DNA of 64,000 nt from NCBI RefSeq assembly GCF_002428305.1, contig NZ_DIVJ01000023.1, positions 123,795 to 187,794 on the forward strand. Direction: 5' to 3'. The notes under the pieces were generated by a model. It was not told the origin of the DNA, ran no database searches, and was given only the letters and a program-made list of their open reading frames with translations. The first letter of the stretch is position 1, and the number at the start of each line of letters is the position of its first letter. Below are positions 1-7,949 of this stretch, piece by piece. The translations under genes were made by a program, and so were the position numbers. The stretch comes from Flavobacterium sp. UBA6135 (GTDB lineage: Bacteria > Bacteroidota > Bacteroidia > Flavobacteriales > Flavobacteriaceae).

Positions 1-41
1 TTGATAGTCAGATGGGAATTGTTTTGTTGGAGAAGAAATAA
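1..41 (+). CDS. possible C-terminal tail of an upstream gene (partial)
   Basis: Frame 3 is open from the window edge and ends in TAA at 39-41, giving a 12-residue tail (DSQMGIVLLEKK). A strong hairpin follows at once, as expected after a gene end. The tail is too short to assign a family, and it could be non-coding. Confidence 0.3.
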   Translation, partial: DSQMGIVLLEKK

Positions 42-63
42 GAGTTGATTAAATTATAAATAA

Positions 64-93
64 TAAAGCCTATCAAAAAAATGATAGGCTTTA
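64..93. terminator. bidirectional hairpin terminator
   Basis: Arms TAAAGCCTATCA and TGATAGGCTTTA pair perfectly around an A-rich loop. T/A tracts flank both sides. The hairpin lies between the end of the possible plus-strand gene at 41 and the end of the antitoxin gene on the minus strand, so it probably ends transcription from both sides. Confidence 0.7.
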
Positions 94-96
94 CTT

Positions 97-396
97 TTAT
101 AAAAATGTTAATCCAATTCTTCTATTGAGACCGACTTCAAAAATTCGGATTAAAGTAGAAAGTTGAATATTGCCTCTACCATTTTCCAATCTTGAAATAT
201 AACTTTTTTTTGTTCCAGTTTTTTCTGCTAATTGTTCTTGAGTAAGATTTGCATCTTTTCTTGCTTCTTTAAGCATTTCACTAATGATAAACATCTGTGA
301 ATTTTCTTCATATTGGTTTCTGGTTTCAGTTCCAATTTTTCCGTGTTCTGCTTCAATTAGTTCATCGAAAGATTTTATGTTTTCGTACTTTTTCAT
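97..396 (-). CDS. HigA-like antitoxin, XRE-family HTH
   Basis: This 99-residue protein has a helix-turn-helix of the XRE/Cro type at about residues 47-90 (LTQEQLAEKTGTKKSYISRL, then the LENG turn). The N-terminal part is short and polar. It lies 2 bases downstream of a RelE/HigB-fold toxin gene on the same strand, so the order is toxin first, as in HigBA modules. By analogy it should neutralise the toxin and bind the shared promoter as an autorepressor. The family call is firm; partner specificity is inferred from position. Confidence 0.85.
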   Translation of the reverse strand: MKKYENIKSFDELIEAEHGKIGTETRNQYEENSQMFIISEMLKEARKDANLTQEQLAEKTGTKKSYISRLENGRGNIQLSTLIRIFEVGLNRRIGLTFL

Positions 397-398
397 TT

Positions 399-737
399 TT
401 ATTCTTTTTTCTGTTGAAAATATTCGTTCATTAATTTCAATGCCTTTTCAATTTCTCCTTTTGGTGTCTTTTGATCTTTTTTCTGAAAACCGTTGAATAA
501 AATTACCAACTTACCTTCATCAAAACAACAAAATATCCTGTAAATGTTAGACTGATATTCTATTCTAATTTCATAAAGACCATCTGTTCCGGTTAAATGT
601 TTTAAGAATTTTTCTGGAACTCTTTCCACTTGCTTAACTAATTCAAGTACATATTGTATTTTAACTTTTACCTTTTCATCTTGCTGTTGGTAAAAGTCAA
701 TAAAATGGTGTTTATGAAAGATAATTTTTCTTTGCAT
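399..737 (-). CDS. HigB/RelE-superfamily toxin (Gp49-like)
   Basis: This is a protein of about 112 residues of the phage-derived Gp49-like/HigB group. It has a basic N-terminus (MQRKIIF), a central helix, then the strand run LYEIRIEYQSNIYRIFC and a FQKK-type basic segment typical of these mRNA interferases. An alternative GTG codon one triplet upstream (738-740) is less likely. A complete flavobacterial promoter sits so close that transcription should start at or next to the ATG at 737. It probably forms an operon with the antitoxin 2 bases downstream. Ribosome-dependent mRNA cleavage is the family's usual activity but cannot be seen here. Confidence 0.85.
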   Translation of the reverse strand: MQRKIIFHKHHFIDFYQQQDEKVKVKIQYVLELVKQVERVPEKFLKHLTGTDGLYEIRIEYQSNIYRIFCCFDEGKLVILFNGFQKKDQKTPKGEIEKALKLMNEYFQQKKE

Positions 738-741
738 CACG

Positions 742-772
742 CAAAGTTATCTTAAAAGTTAACATATTACAA
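742..772 (-). promoter_or_regulatory. promoter of the toxin-antitoxin operon
   Basis: On the minus strand TTG (772-770) is followed by 20 bases and then TAACTTTG (749-742), matching the Bacteroidota consensus TTG-N17-23-TAnnTTTG. The toxin ATG begins only 4 bases after the -7 box, which suggests a leaderless transcript. Confidence 0.6.
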
Positions 773-927
773 ATTTATTTTAATTTTTATTGGAAAGCAA
801 ATAGAATCAATGTTTCCACAAATTTTATTATTTTAGTCAAGTTTATATCCCGCAAAATCGGAAACGTTTGCATAAAATTTTTCAGTTAATAAAAATTTAA
901 ATAGAATCAGGAATTAAAAAAATAATT

Positions 928-1482
928 ATGAAAAATTTAATGATGTATTTATATTTTTTCTTTCTATTGGGATGCGGTGGTTCCGATATAGATAAAAAGA
1001 CAAATGAAAACATTAATAATATAGTTGAAAACGAAAGGGTCATCATGACTTTTGAGATTTATAAAAATGACATGAAATTCATGAGTGAAAAGTATAACAT
1101 TGAATATAATAAAACAGAGATTGAAGATGTTACAAAAATTAAGCTTTTTTATGAAATGTGTGTAAATGACATTCATTTAGAACTAAAAAACAGTTTAATT
1201 TTAAAAGAAAGAGAAAAGGTTTTGTCAAAATGGATAGATAATAGAAATTATAACCCCAAGTTCCATTTTGTATTTGAAAACGAAAAAGAAATTTTTCCTA
1301 GTTTAAGTTTTTTTAAAGCAATGGATTTTTATAAAAGTGATGATTTAAGGATTTACTTAAATGCATTTAAAAAAGAAATTATTAAAATGTATGAATCAGG
1401 ACAAAATCCTTCTATTATTCCTTGCTTAGAAAATGAAGGTTATTCAAATTGGAAAATTTGGGAAACAGATTCTTTTAGATGA
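928..1482 (+). CDS. orphan lipoprotein, unknown function
   Basis: The 184-residue product has a short hydrophobic N-terminus ending in a lipobox (LLGC, Cys near residue 16) followed by GGSD, so it should be a lipid-anchored envelope protein. The rest is charged, lysine- and asparagine-rich, and probably mostly helical. I recognise no domain. The gene is more AT-rich than the housekeeping genes further on, and it lies between a toxin-antitoxin module and another orphan lipoprotein. That fits an accessory region. The ORF is clean and has a credible signal, so it is probably real. Confidence 0.65.
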   Translation: MKNLMMYLYFFFLLGCGGSDIDKKTNENINNIVENERVIMTFEIYKNDMKFMSEKYNIEYNKTEIEDVTKIKLFYEMCVNDIHLELKNSLILKEREKVLSKWIDNRNYNPKFHFVFENEKEIFPSLSFFKAMDFYKSDDLRIYLNAFKKEIIKMYESGQNPSIIPCLENEGYSNWKIWETDSFR

Positions 1483-1529
1483 GATTCGAATAAAGTGATG
1501 TTGAATAGATATATTGCAGAGAAAATTAC

Positions 1530-1913
1530 ATGAAAAAAAAATTATTTTTACTAACAATGTTTCTTTTATTTAGTTGTAATCAAAAAAAAATGAATCCAAC
1601 CAATAAACGGTTATTGACTTTTAAATCAAGCTATTTGGCAGAAAGTGATGGTGAAAAATATGATTCAATTTTAAAGAAAAAAAAACTAAATAAACTTGAA
1701 ATCAACTATCTCAATGATATCATTTATGCGAGTTATATAACAGAAGTAAATGCATGTAGCGGTAGTAATGGAAATATCGAAATAAAAAATGATACTATTA
1801 TTTTAAAAACATTTTCAAATTCTAATGAAGTTTGTACTTCAACTATCTTGGTCAGGAATACCTATATAATCAACAACTTTAAAGAAGAAAAATATATCAT
1901 CATTTTAGAATAA
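1530..1913 (+). CDS. small orphan lipoprotein
   Basis: The 127-residue product starts MKKKLFLLTMFLLFSC, a classical lipoprotein signal with Cys at residue 16. The mature part has two cysteines (NACSG and EVCTS) that could form a disulphide in the periplasm, and a C-terminal alternation of hydrophobic residues suggesting beta strands. No family is recognised. It follows the previous lipoprotein gene by 47 bases on the same strand, so the two may be cotranscribed. A strong hairpin lies just downstream. Confidence 0.65.
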   Translation: MKKKLFLLTMFLLFSCNQKKMNPTNKRLLTFKSSYLAESDGEKYDSILKKKKLNKLEINYLNDIIYASYITEVNACSGSNGNIEIKNDTIILKTFSNSNEVCTSTILVRNTYIINNFKEEKYIIILE

Positions 1914-1931
1914 ATACTTTTTTAAACCTTT

Positions 1932-1968
1932 CAAGCGTTTATGAACATATAAAGTTTATAAACGCTTG
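1932..1968 (+). terminator. long hairpin after the lipoprotein genes
   Basis: CAAGCGTTTAT pairs perfectly with ATAAACGCTTG. The stem extends inward by four more pairs (GAAC with GTTT, one of them a wobble), leaving a 7-base loop, and is followed by TTTATTTG. It is probably the terminator of the gene ending at 1913. Confidence 0.6.
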
Positions 1969-2035
1969 TTTATTTGTACATGAATCAAACGGCATTATTC
2001 CTATATTTGAAAACCTCAAAAAAAGATTTCACTTC

Positions 2036-5000
2036 ATGAAAGTAATACAAAATAAAATGACTTCAAGAACGGTTAGGCAGTTCATTCTATTTTTACTTTT
2101 CGTTGGTTTGATTACAAGTTGCACCAGTTACAAAACCCAAATGGGAAGCCAAGCAACCTCTTTTTTTAATAACCAATCACTTGACACCACTTCCATTGTA
2201 TATTCCGTTTTTCTGACCGGGAATGCAGCAAATACATTAAACGATGGAGCCAGTCCGATGCTTACTAATTTTAAAAAAAGGTTGGAAGCCGCTTCAACAA
2301 AGAGTAGTCTTCTTTTTTTAGGAGATAACATTTTTCCGCTAGATGGTTTTGGTGAAAATCGTAGGTTAGCTGAAGAAAAAATCACCAAACAACTCGATTT
2401 AACCGAAAAATTTAAAGGAAATGTGTACTTCATTCCCGGTGAAAAAGATTGGGGAAATGGCGTGGTGAATTTAACTGCTCAAGAAAATTTTATAAATAAT
2501 TACAAGAAAAAAACCAGTCAACTTATCCCAAAAAACGCATGTGGTATTGCTTTTATATCATTAAGTAATGACGTTGAATTAGTGGCCATCAACTCCCAAT
2601 GGTTTATGGAAGATTGGGACAAACACACCGAAATCAACAGCGGTTGCCCCATCAAAACCAGAGAGCAATTTTTTGAAGAATTGGATGATTTTTTACAACA
2701 AAATCCACAAAAAACCATTCTTTTAGCCACACACCATCCGTTAATGAGTAACGGCATTTATGGTGGTCATTATTCTTTACAGCAACAAATTTTTCCACTA
2801 GAAAAAAACATTCCGTTGCCTGTTGTTGGAAGTTTTTACAACCTTTTTAGAAAAGCCAGTGGTACCAATCCGCAAGATTTACAAAACATAAACTACAAAG
2901 AAATGAATGACCGAATGAAATCGATTGTTCAAAAATATCAAAATGTAATAGTAGTTTCGGGACACGAGCAAAATTTACAATACATCAATAAAGATGGTAT
3001 TCAGCAAATAATTAGCGGTTCCGGTGCTCATTTTACCGAAGCGAGAGCGGTTAATCCAAAAGATTTTAGTTACGGCGGAAATGGTTATGCTGTTGTTGAC
3101 ATTTATGCTAACGGAGCTTCAACAGTTTCTTATTACACCACTTCCAATCGAAAAGAAGTGTTGCTTTTCAAACAAAAAATCAGCGAACCCGAATCGGAGG
3201 AACAACATCGCAATTATCCTAAACAATTTGACAGTGAAATCAAGCGATCTGTTTTTGGAAAATCGGTCAGCAGAAAAAGTGATGTCTATCAATTTCTTTG
3301 GGGAAAACATTATAAAAAGTATTACAAACAAAACATTGCTATTCAAACCGCTACACTAGACACGTTGTTTGGCGGATTAAAACCTCTAGGGTTGGACACA
3401 GAACATGCCACAAATTCTCTTTTGCTTGTTGATAAAAACGGTAAAGAATTTGTCATGACACCACTTGAAAAAGATGCCAATTCCTTTTTTAAATCCATCG
3501 CCTATAAAAATGACACTTCAAAAAATCAAGCAACAAATGCCTTATCCGAAGATTTTTTGAGAGATTATTTCACCACTATTCATCCGTTTACACCCTTGGT
3601 AATTCCAACCTTGTCTAAAGCTATTCAAGTAAGTGCTTCGCAACCCGGTTTGTATTATATTCCGAATCAAAACCTCCTTGGAAAATACAATACGGATTTT
3701 GGAGGAGCATTGTATTATGTTTCACCCAAAACAAATGCCACCCAAAAAAGTAACCCGAACTTTGGCAAACCAACTTCAATTATTGATACCGACGAAATGT
3801 TGCATTTGATTCGAACCAACAAAAATCACAAGCTGGATAAGGAAAATTATATCAGAGCCCGACTTTTAGACATGCTTATTGGCGATTGGGACAGACAAGC
3901 TAAAAACTGGCGTTGGGGTGTTTATCAAGAAAACAACAACGTGATATACCGCCCAATTCCAATCAATCGTGATCAGGCTTTTGCCAAATATGACGGAGCG
4001 TTTATACGATTATTAAAAACTATTCCGGCTATGGGACAGATGCATTCGTATTCCTACAATCATTCCAATCCAAAAAAATTTAACGAACAAGCCTATGCGT
4101 TAGATTTGGCTTTGCTTTCGTCTGTAGATGAGAAATTATGGGTGGAACAGGCCAAATTTATACAAGAAAACTTGACCAATAACATCATCAACAAAGCCTT
4201 TTTGAAATTGCCCTATGAATTGCAGGATGAAACCACTACCAAATTAAAGCTCAACTTGCGAAACCGAATAAAAAAATTGCCGCAAACCGCTCAACACTAT
4301 CAGAAGATTTTAGATAAAAAAGTGTTGGTTGTGGGAACGATGGAAAATGATGTATTTGTCATCAACCGATTATCGGGCGGAAGAACCACTGTTGTGGTGT
4401 ATAACGGAAAAAAAATACCTGCCAATATTATTTTTGAACGCACGTTTTATAAAAATCAAACCAAAGAAATTTGGCTTTTTGGTTTAGAAGGCAAAGATGA
4501 ATTTAGCATGGAAGGAAACGAATCTAAAGCCATAAAAATAAGATTGATAGGCGGATTAAGTCAGGATTCTTATTTGGTTGAAGACGGCAAGAAAGTCAAA
4601 ATTCACGATTTTACTTCTAATGCTTCTACAATTTTAGCAGATGGCAAAACAACTGTTTTACTTTCAAACAATTACGAAACAAACACCTATAACTACAAAC
4701 GTCCAAAATTCAACACTTTTTCGGTGGTGCCTTTACTTGGTTTCAATCCGGATGATGGCATTAGAACAGGTTTGGGATTTGACTTTACACAAAAAGGGTT
4801 TTTGGGCAACCCCTATTCCCAAAAACACCGCTTGCAAACCAATTACTATTTTGCCACACAAGGTTATGATTTAGCATATAGTGGATTGGTTAAAAAAGCT
4901 TTTGGCGACTATGATTTTGTGATAGATGCTTCAGCAACAAGTTCTAATTTTGTTATGAATTTCTTTGGCTTTGGAAACGAAACAAGTAATGATAACAACA

Positions 5001-5749
5001 ATGATTTTGACTATAATCGTGTTCGAATTGCTTCGTATAAAGTCAATCCCGGTTTGGTTTGGACAAAAAGCAAAGCAACCACTCTTACCGCGAAAGCTCA
5101 TTTTGAAGCGTATCAAGTAGAAAATACTGCAGACCGTTTTATATCTGAAACTCCTATAAATTCAAGAGTTTTTAACTTTCAATCTTTTGCAGGAGCCGGA
5201 TTGACCTATCAGTTTAAAAATTATGACAATGCTTTCGTTCCGTCTTTAGGAATGGGATTTAATGCCAATGGGAAATGGATTATGAATATTTCTGATTTTT
5301 CCCGACATGTTCCAACGGTTGAAGCAGCCTTAAATTTGGTTTACAAATTAACCCCCAACAAAGAATGGATTTTTGAAACCACATTAAAAGGAAAATCTAT
5401 TTTTAGTGATGATTTTGAATTTTATCAAGCCGCTTCTTTGGGTGGTGATGAAGATTTACGCGGATTTAGAGACAATCGTTTTTCAGGTAAATCGGCCTTT
5501 TTTCAAAGTTCTGATTTGCGGTATTTTATTGGTCAAATAAAAAATCCGTTTGCACCTATAAATTATGGAGCTTTTATTGGTTTTGATTACGGAAGAGTTT
5601 GGTTTCCTGCTGAAAACTCAGATAAGTGGCATCAATCTTCCGGTTTCGGTTTGTGGTTGAATAGTAGTAATGTTGTGGCTGCAAAGTTATCTTATTTTCA
5701 TGCTACAGATGGAGGTCGGATTGCGTTTGGGATGAAGTTTAATTTTTAG
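2036..5749 (+). CDS. metallophosphoesterase-like domain fused to BamA-type outer-membrane barrel
   Basis: This is a 1237-residue lipoprotein (lipobox ITSC, Cys29; a second start at Met8 is possible). Residues about 55-340 follow the calcineurin-like phosphoesterase layout: GNAAN (62-66), GDN (96-98), GEKDW (135-139), HHP (233-235), GGH (243-245) and GHEQN (309-313). The family norms as I know them are GDAGN, GNHDW and GHEHN, so three metal-site motifs are altered. A middle domain of unknown role follows. From about residue 890 the alternating aromatic/Gly pattern, ending in FGMKFNF, matches a surface-antigen/BamA-like barrel. It should sit in the outer membrane with the enzyme-like domain in the periplasm or at the surface. 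Catalytic activity is doubtful. It stands alone as a transcription unit. Confidence 0.8.
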   Translation: MKVIQNKMTSRTVRQFILFLLFVGLITSCTSYKTQMGSQATSFFNNQSLDTTSIVYSVFLTGNAANTLNDGASPMLTNFKKRLEAASTKSSLLFLGDNIFPLDGFGENRRLAEEKITKQLDLTEKFKGNVYFIPGEKDWGNGVVNLTAQENFINNYKKKTSQLIPKNACGIAFISLSNDVELVAINSQWFMEDWDKHTEINSGCPIKTREQFFEELDDFLQQNPQKTILLATHHPLMSNGIYGGHYSLQQQIFPLEKNIPLPVVGSFYNLFRKASGTNPQDLQNINYKEMNDRMKSIVQKYQNVIVVSGHEQNLQYINKDGIQQIISGSGAHFTEARAVNPKDFSYGGNGYAVVDIYANGASTVSYYTTSNRKEVLLFKQKISEPESEEQHRNYPKQFDSEIKRSVFGKSVSRKSDVYQFLWGKHYKKYYKQNIAIQTATLDTLFGGLKPLGLDTEHATNSLLLVDKNGKEFVMTPLEKDANSFFKSIAYKNDTSKNQATNALSEDFLRDYFTTIHPFTPLVIPTLSKAIQVSASQPGLYYIPNQNLLGKYNTDFGGALYYVSPKTNATQKSNPNFGKPTSIIDTDEMLHLIRTNKNHKLDKENYIRARLLDMLIGDWDRQAKNWRWGVYQENNNVIYRPIPINRDQAFAKYDGAFIRLLKTIPAMGQMHSYSYNHSNPKKFNEQAYALDLALLSSVDEKLWVEQAKFIQENLTNNIINKAFLKLPYELQDETTTKLKLNLRNRIKKLPQTAQHYQKILDKKVLVVGTMENDVFVINRLSGGRTTVVVYNGKKIPANIIFERTFYKNQTKEIWLFGLEGKDEFSMEGNESKAIKIRLIGGLSQDSYLVEDGKKVKIHDFTSNASTILADGKTTVLLSNNYETNTYNYKRPKFNTFSVVPLLGFNPDDGIRTGLGFDFTQKGFLGNPYSQKHRLQTNYYFATQGYDLAYSGLVKKAFGDYDFVIDASATSSNFVMNFFGFGNETSNDNNNDFDYNRVRIASYKVNPGLVWTKSKATTLTAKAHFEAYQVENTADRFISETPINSRVFNFQSFAGAGLTYQFKNYDNAFVPSLGMGFNANGKWIMNISDFSRHVPTVEAALNLVYKLTPNKEWIFETTLKGKSIFSDDFEFYQAASLGGDEDLRGFRDNRFSGKSAFFQSSDLRYFIGQIKNPFAPINYGAFIGFDYGRVWFPAENSDKWHQSSGFGLWLNSSNVVAAKLSYFHATDGGRIAFGMKFNF

Positions 5750-5946
5750 GTTTTAATTTTACAACATCTGAATTTAAATTAAAAAAGAACACCGATTGTT
5801 ATAATTGGAGAAATTGAAATAATCAGTTTTTAATTTTTAAAATTTCTTGAATTTCCTAAATCTGTGTTCAAAAAATTAATATTCCCTTCATAATCAAAAA
5901 TGCTTTCTTTAAAATTGATTTTCCATCTTTGTAAAAATCCTTTCCC

Positions 5947-6693
5947 ATGAAACCAAATTGTTATTTGTTACTTATCTTAGCTTTGACATTCATCAATTGT
6001 TCTAAAATGAAAAAACCACTTAACATTGGTCATAGAGGTGCATTGGGACACGAAACCGAAAACACAATTGCTTCCATTAAAAAAGCATTGGAGTTGCATG
6101 TGGATATGATTGAAATTGATGTTTTTTTGATTAAAAGTGGCGAGTTGGTTGTTTTTCATGATGAAATTTTAGACAGTTTAACCAATACTCCCGGGAGAAT
6201 AGAAGATTTTACTTTTGAAGAATTACAAAAAGTGATTGTGAAAGGAAATCATCACATTCCAACGTTAGAAGAAGTAATTGAAACGATTGACAGGAAAGTA
6301 CAGCTTAACATTGAATTGAAAGGAAAAAACACAGTCCAACCGACTTTTGAATTATTGAAAAAATGCTATCAAAAAGGATGGAAAAAAGATGATTTCGTTA
6401 TCTCTAGTTTTTTGTGGGAGGAATTGGAAACCTTCAGAAAATTGGACGATAAAATTTCCATCGCCATTCTTACTGAAGAAAATCCGATAGCTGCGATTTC
6501 CATTGGGAAAAAATTAAAAGCCGTTGCCATCAATCCGTGGTGGAAAACCTTGACCAAAGAAAACGTGCATCAAATTCATAACGAAGGATTTAAAATTTTT
6601 ACGTACACCGTGAACGAACCATCCGACATTAAATTTGTAACCGAATTGGGTGTGGATGGAATTTTTTGTAATTTCCCCGAAAGATTACACTAA
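5947..6693 (+). CDS. glycerophosphodiester phosphodiesterase, lipoprotein
   Basis: This 248-residue GDPD/UgpQ-type TIM barrel hydrolyses glycerophosphodiesters to glycerol-3-phosphate and an alcohol. Catalytic residues visible are HRGA (His29, Arg30), ENT (38-40), EIDV (Glu56, Asp58), HDE (His71) and the later metal-ligand strand ELKG. The end shows the usual VDGIFCNFP. The N-terminus ends in a lipobox-like FINC (Cys18), so the enzyme is probably envelope-anchored; Met21 would give a cytoplasmic form. Its last base is shared with the start codon of the next gene (TAATG), so the two are translationally coupled. Confidence 0.9.
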   Translation: MKPNCYLLLILALTFINCSKMKKPLNIGHRGALGHETENTIASIKKALELHVDMIEIDVFLIKSGELVVFHDEILDSLTNTPGRIEDFTFEELQKVIVKGNHHIPTLEEVIETIDRKVQLNIELKGKNTVQPTFELLKKCYQKGWKKDDFVISSFLWEELETFRKLDDKISIAILTEENPIAAISIGKKLKAVAINPWWKTLTKENVHQIHNEGFKIFTYTVNEPSDIKFVTELGVDGIFCNFPERLH

Positions 6694-7901
6694 TGTATGA
6701 TGTCCTGATTGTGGGTGGTGGAGCAGCCGGTTTTTTTACTGCTATTAACCTTGCCGAAAAAAATCCTAATTATAAAATAGCTATTCTCGAACGCGGAAAA
6801 GATGTGCTCACAAAAGTGCGTGTTTCGGGTGGCGGAAGATGCAACGTGACGCATGCGTGTTTTGTTCCGAATGATTTAGTAAAATTTTATCCGCGTGGCG
6901 AAAAAGAATTGCGTGGTCCGTTTCATCAATTTTGTTCCGGGGATACAATTGAGTGGTTTGAAAAACACGGCGTCGAATTAAAAATCGAAGAAGATGGACG
7001 CATGTTTCCCGTTTCCGATTCTTCGCAAACAATTATTGACTGTTTTTTGAATGCCACTAAAAAACACAAAATTGAAATCCTAACCGGACAAAGTGTGCAG
7101 TCTATTTTTCGTTCAGAAGATCATTGGAAAGTGGAAACCAATCAGCAAACTTTTCGTTGTGAAAATTTAGTAATGACAACCGGAAGCAACCCGAAAATTT
7201 GGGAAATGTTGGAGAAATTAGGCCATACCATTGTTCCACCTGTCCCTTCCCTATTTACTTTCAACATCAAAGACAAACGAATTAAAGATTTAATGGGTGT
7301 TTCTGCTTTTGCAACGGTGAAAGTCCAAAACTCTAAACTTGAAGCTTCGGGCCCACTTTTGATTACGCATTGGGGAATGAGCGGACCCGGTATTTTGCGA
7401 CTTTCTGCATGGGGGGCACGAGAATTATTTGATAAAAATTACCAATTTGTTTTAGAAGTCAATTGGCTCAACGATGCCACTTTAGAAGCAACCGAAAACC
7501 AGTTGAAAGATTTAAAATTGGAACATGCCAAAAAAGTAGTCGTCAAAAAATCACATTTTGATTTCCCGAATCGCTTATGGGAAAGTTTGGTTGTTGCTTC
7601 AGAGATTTCTCCAGAAACAAAATGGGCGGATTTATCTAAAAAACAACTTCAAAATTTGGCTTTGCAATTAACGAATGGAAAATTTCAAGTAAACGGAAAA
7701 AGCACTTTTAAAGAAGAATTTGTCACCGCCGGAGGAATCGATTTAAAAGAAATTAATTTTAAAACTATGGAAAGTAAATTACTTCCAAAAGTATATTTTG
7801 CCGGTGAAATTGTAAATATCGATGCGATAACTGGTGGATTTAATTTTCAAAATGCGTGGACAAGTGGGTTTATTGTGAGTGAGAGTATTAATAATGACTA
7901 G
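6693..7901 (+). CDS. BaiN/HI0933-family NAD(P)/FAD-dependent oxidoreductase
   Basis: The 402-residue flavoprotein starts with a dinucleotide-binding GGGAAGFFTAINLAE at about residues 7-21. The family signature RVSGGGRCNVTHA follows at about 43-55. The C-terminal FAD contact region reads VTAGGIDL...YFAGEIVNIDAITGGFNFQ. This is the YhiN/HI0933 family; its substrate is unknown in most organisms. It is translationally coupled to the upstream phosphodiesterase (1-base overlap), but that association has no obvious biochemical logic. Full length; cytoplasmic. Confidence 0.9.
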   Translation: MYDVLIVGGGAAGFFTAINLAEKNPNYKIAILERGKDVLTKVRVSGGGRCNVTHACFVPNDLVKFYPRGEKELRGPFHQFCSGDTIEWFEKHGVELKIEEDGRMFPVSDSSQTIIDCFLNATKKHKIEILTGQSVQSIFRSEDHWKVETNQQTFRCENLVMTTGSNPKIWEMLEKLGHTIVPPVPSLFTFNIKDKRIKDLMGVSAFATVKVQNSKLEASGPLLITHWGMSGPGILRLSAWGARELFDKNYQFVLEVNWLNDATLEATENQLKDLKLEHAKKVVVKKSHFDFPNRLWESLVVASEISPETKWADLSKKQLQNLALQLTNGKFQVNGKSTFKEEFVTAGGIDLKEINFKTMESKLLPKVYFAGEIVNIDAITGGFNFQNAWTSGFIVSESINND

Positions 7902-7921
7902 ATTAAGTCCTTTTTATTTTA

Positions 7922-7929
7922 TATATTTG
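7922..7929 (+). promoter_or_regulatory. -7 promoter box of the first secreted-protein gene
   Basis: TATATTTG matches the Bacteroidota -7 consensus TAnnTTTG and lies 20 bases before the ATG at 7950. No TTG is found at the right distance upstream, so only half of the promoter is supported. Confidence 0.4.
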
Positions 7930-7949
7930 ATTATCCTAAACGATAAACT

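Noticed and set aside
284..496. 70-codon plus-strand frame over the toxin-antitoxin genes
   Set aside because: It is antisense to two convincing genes and its hydrophobic composition is what the opposite strand of AT-rich coding sequence gives.
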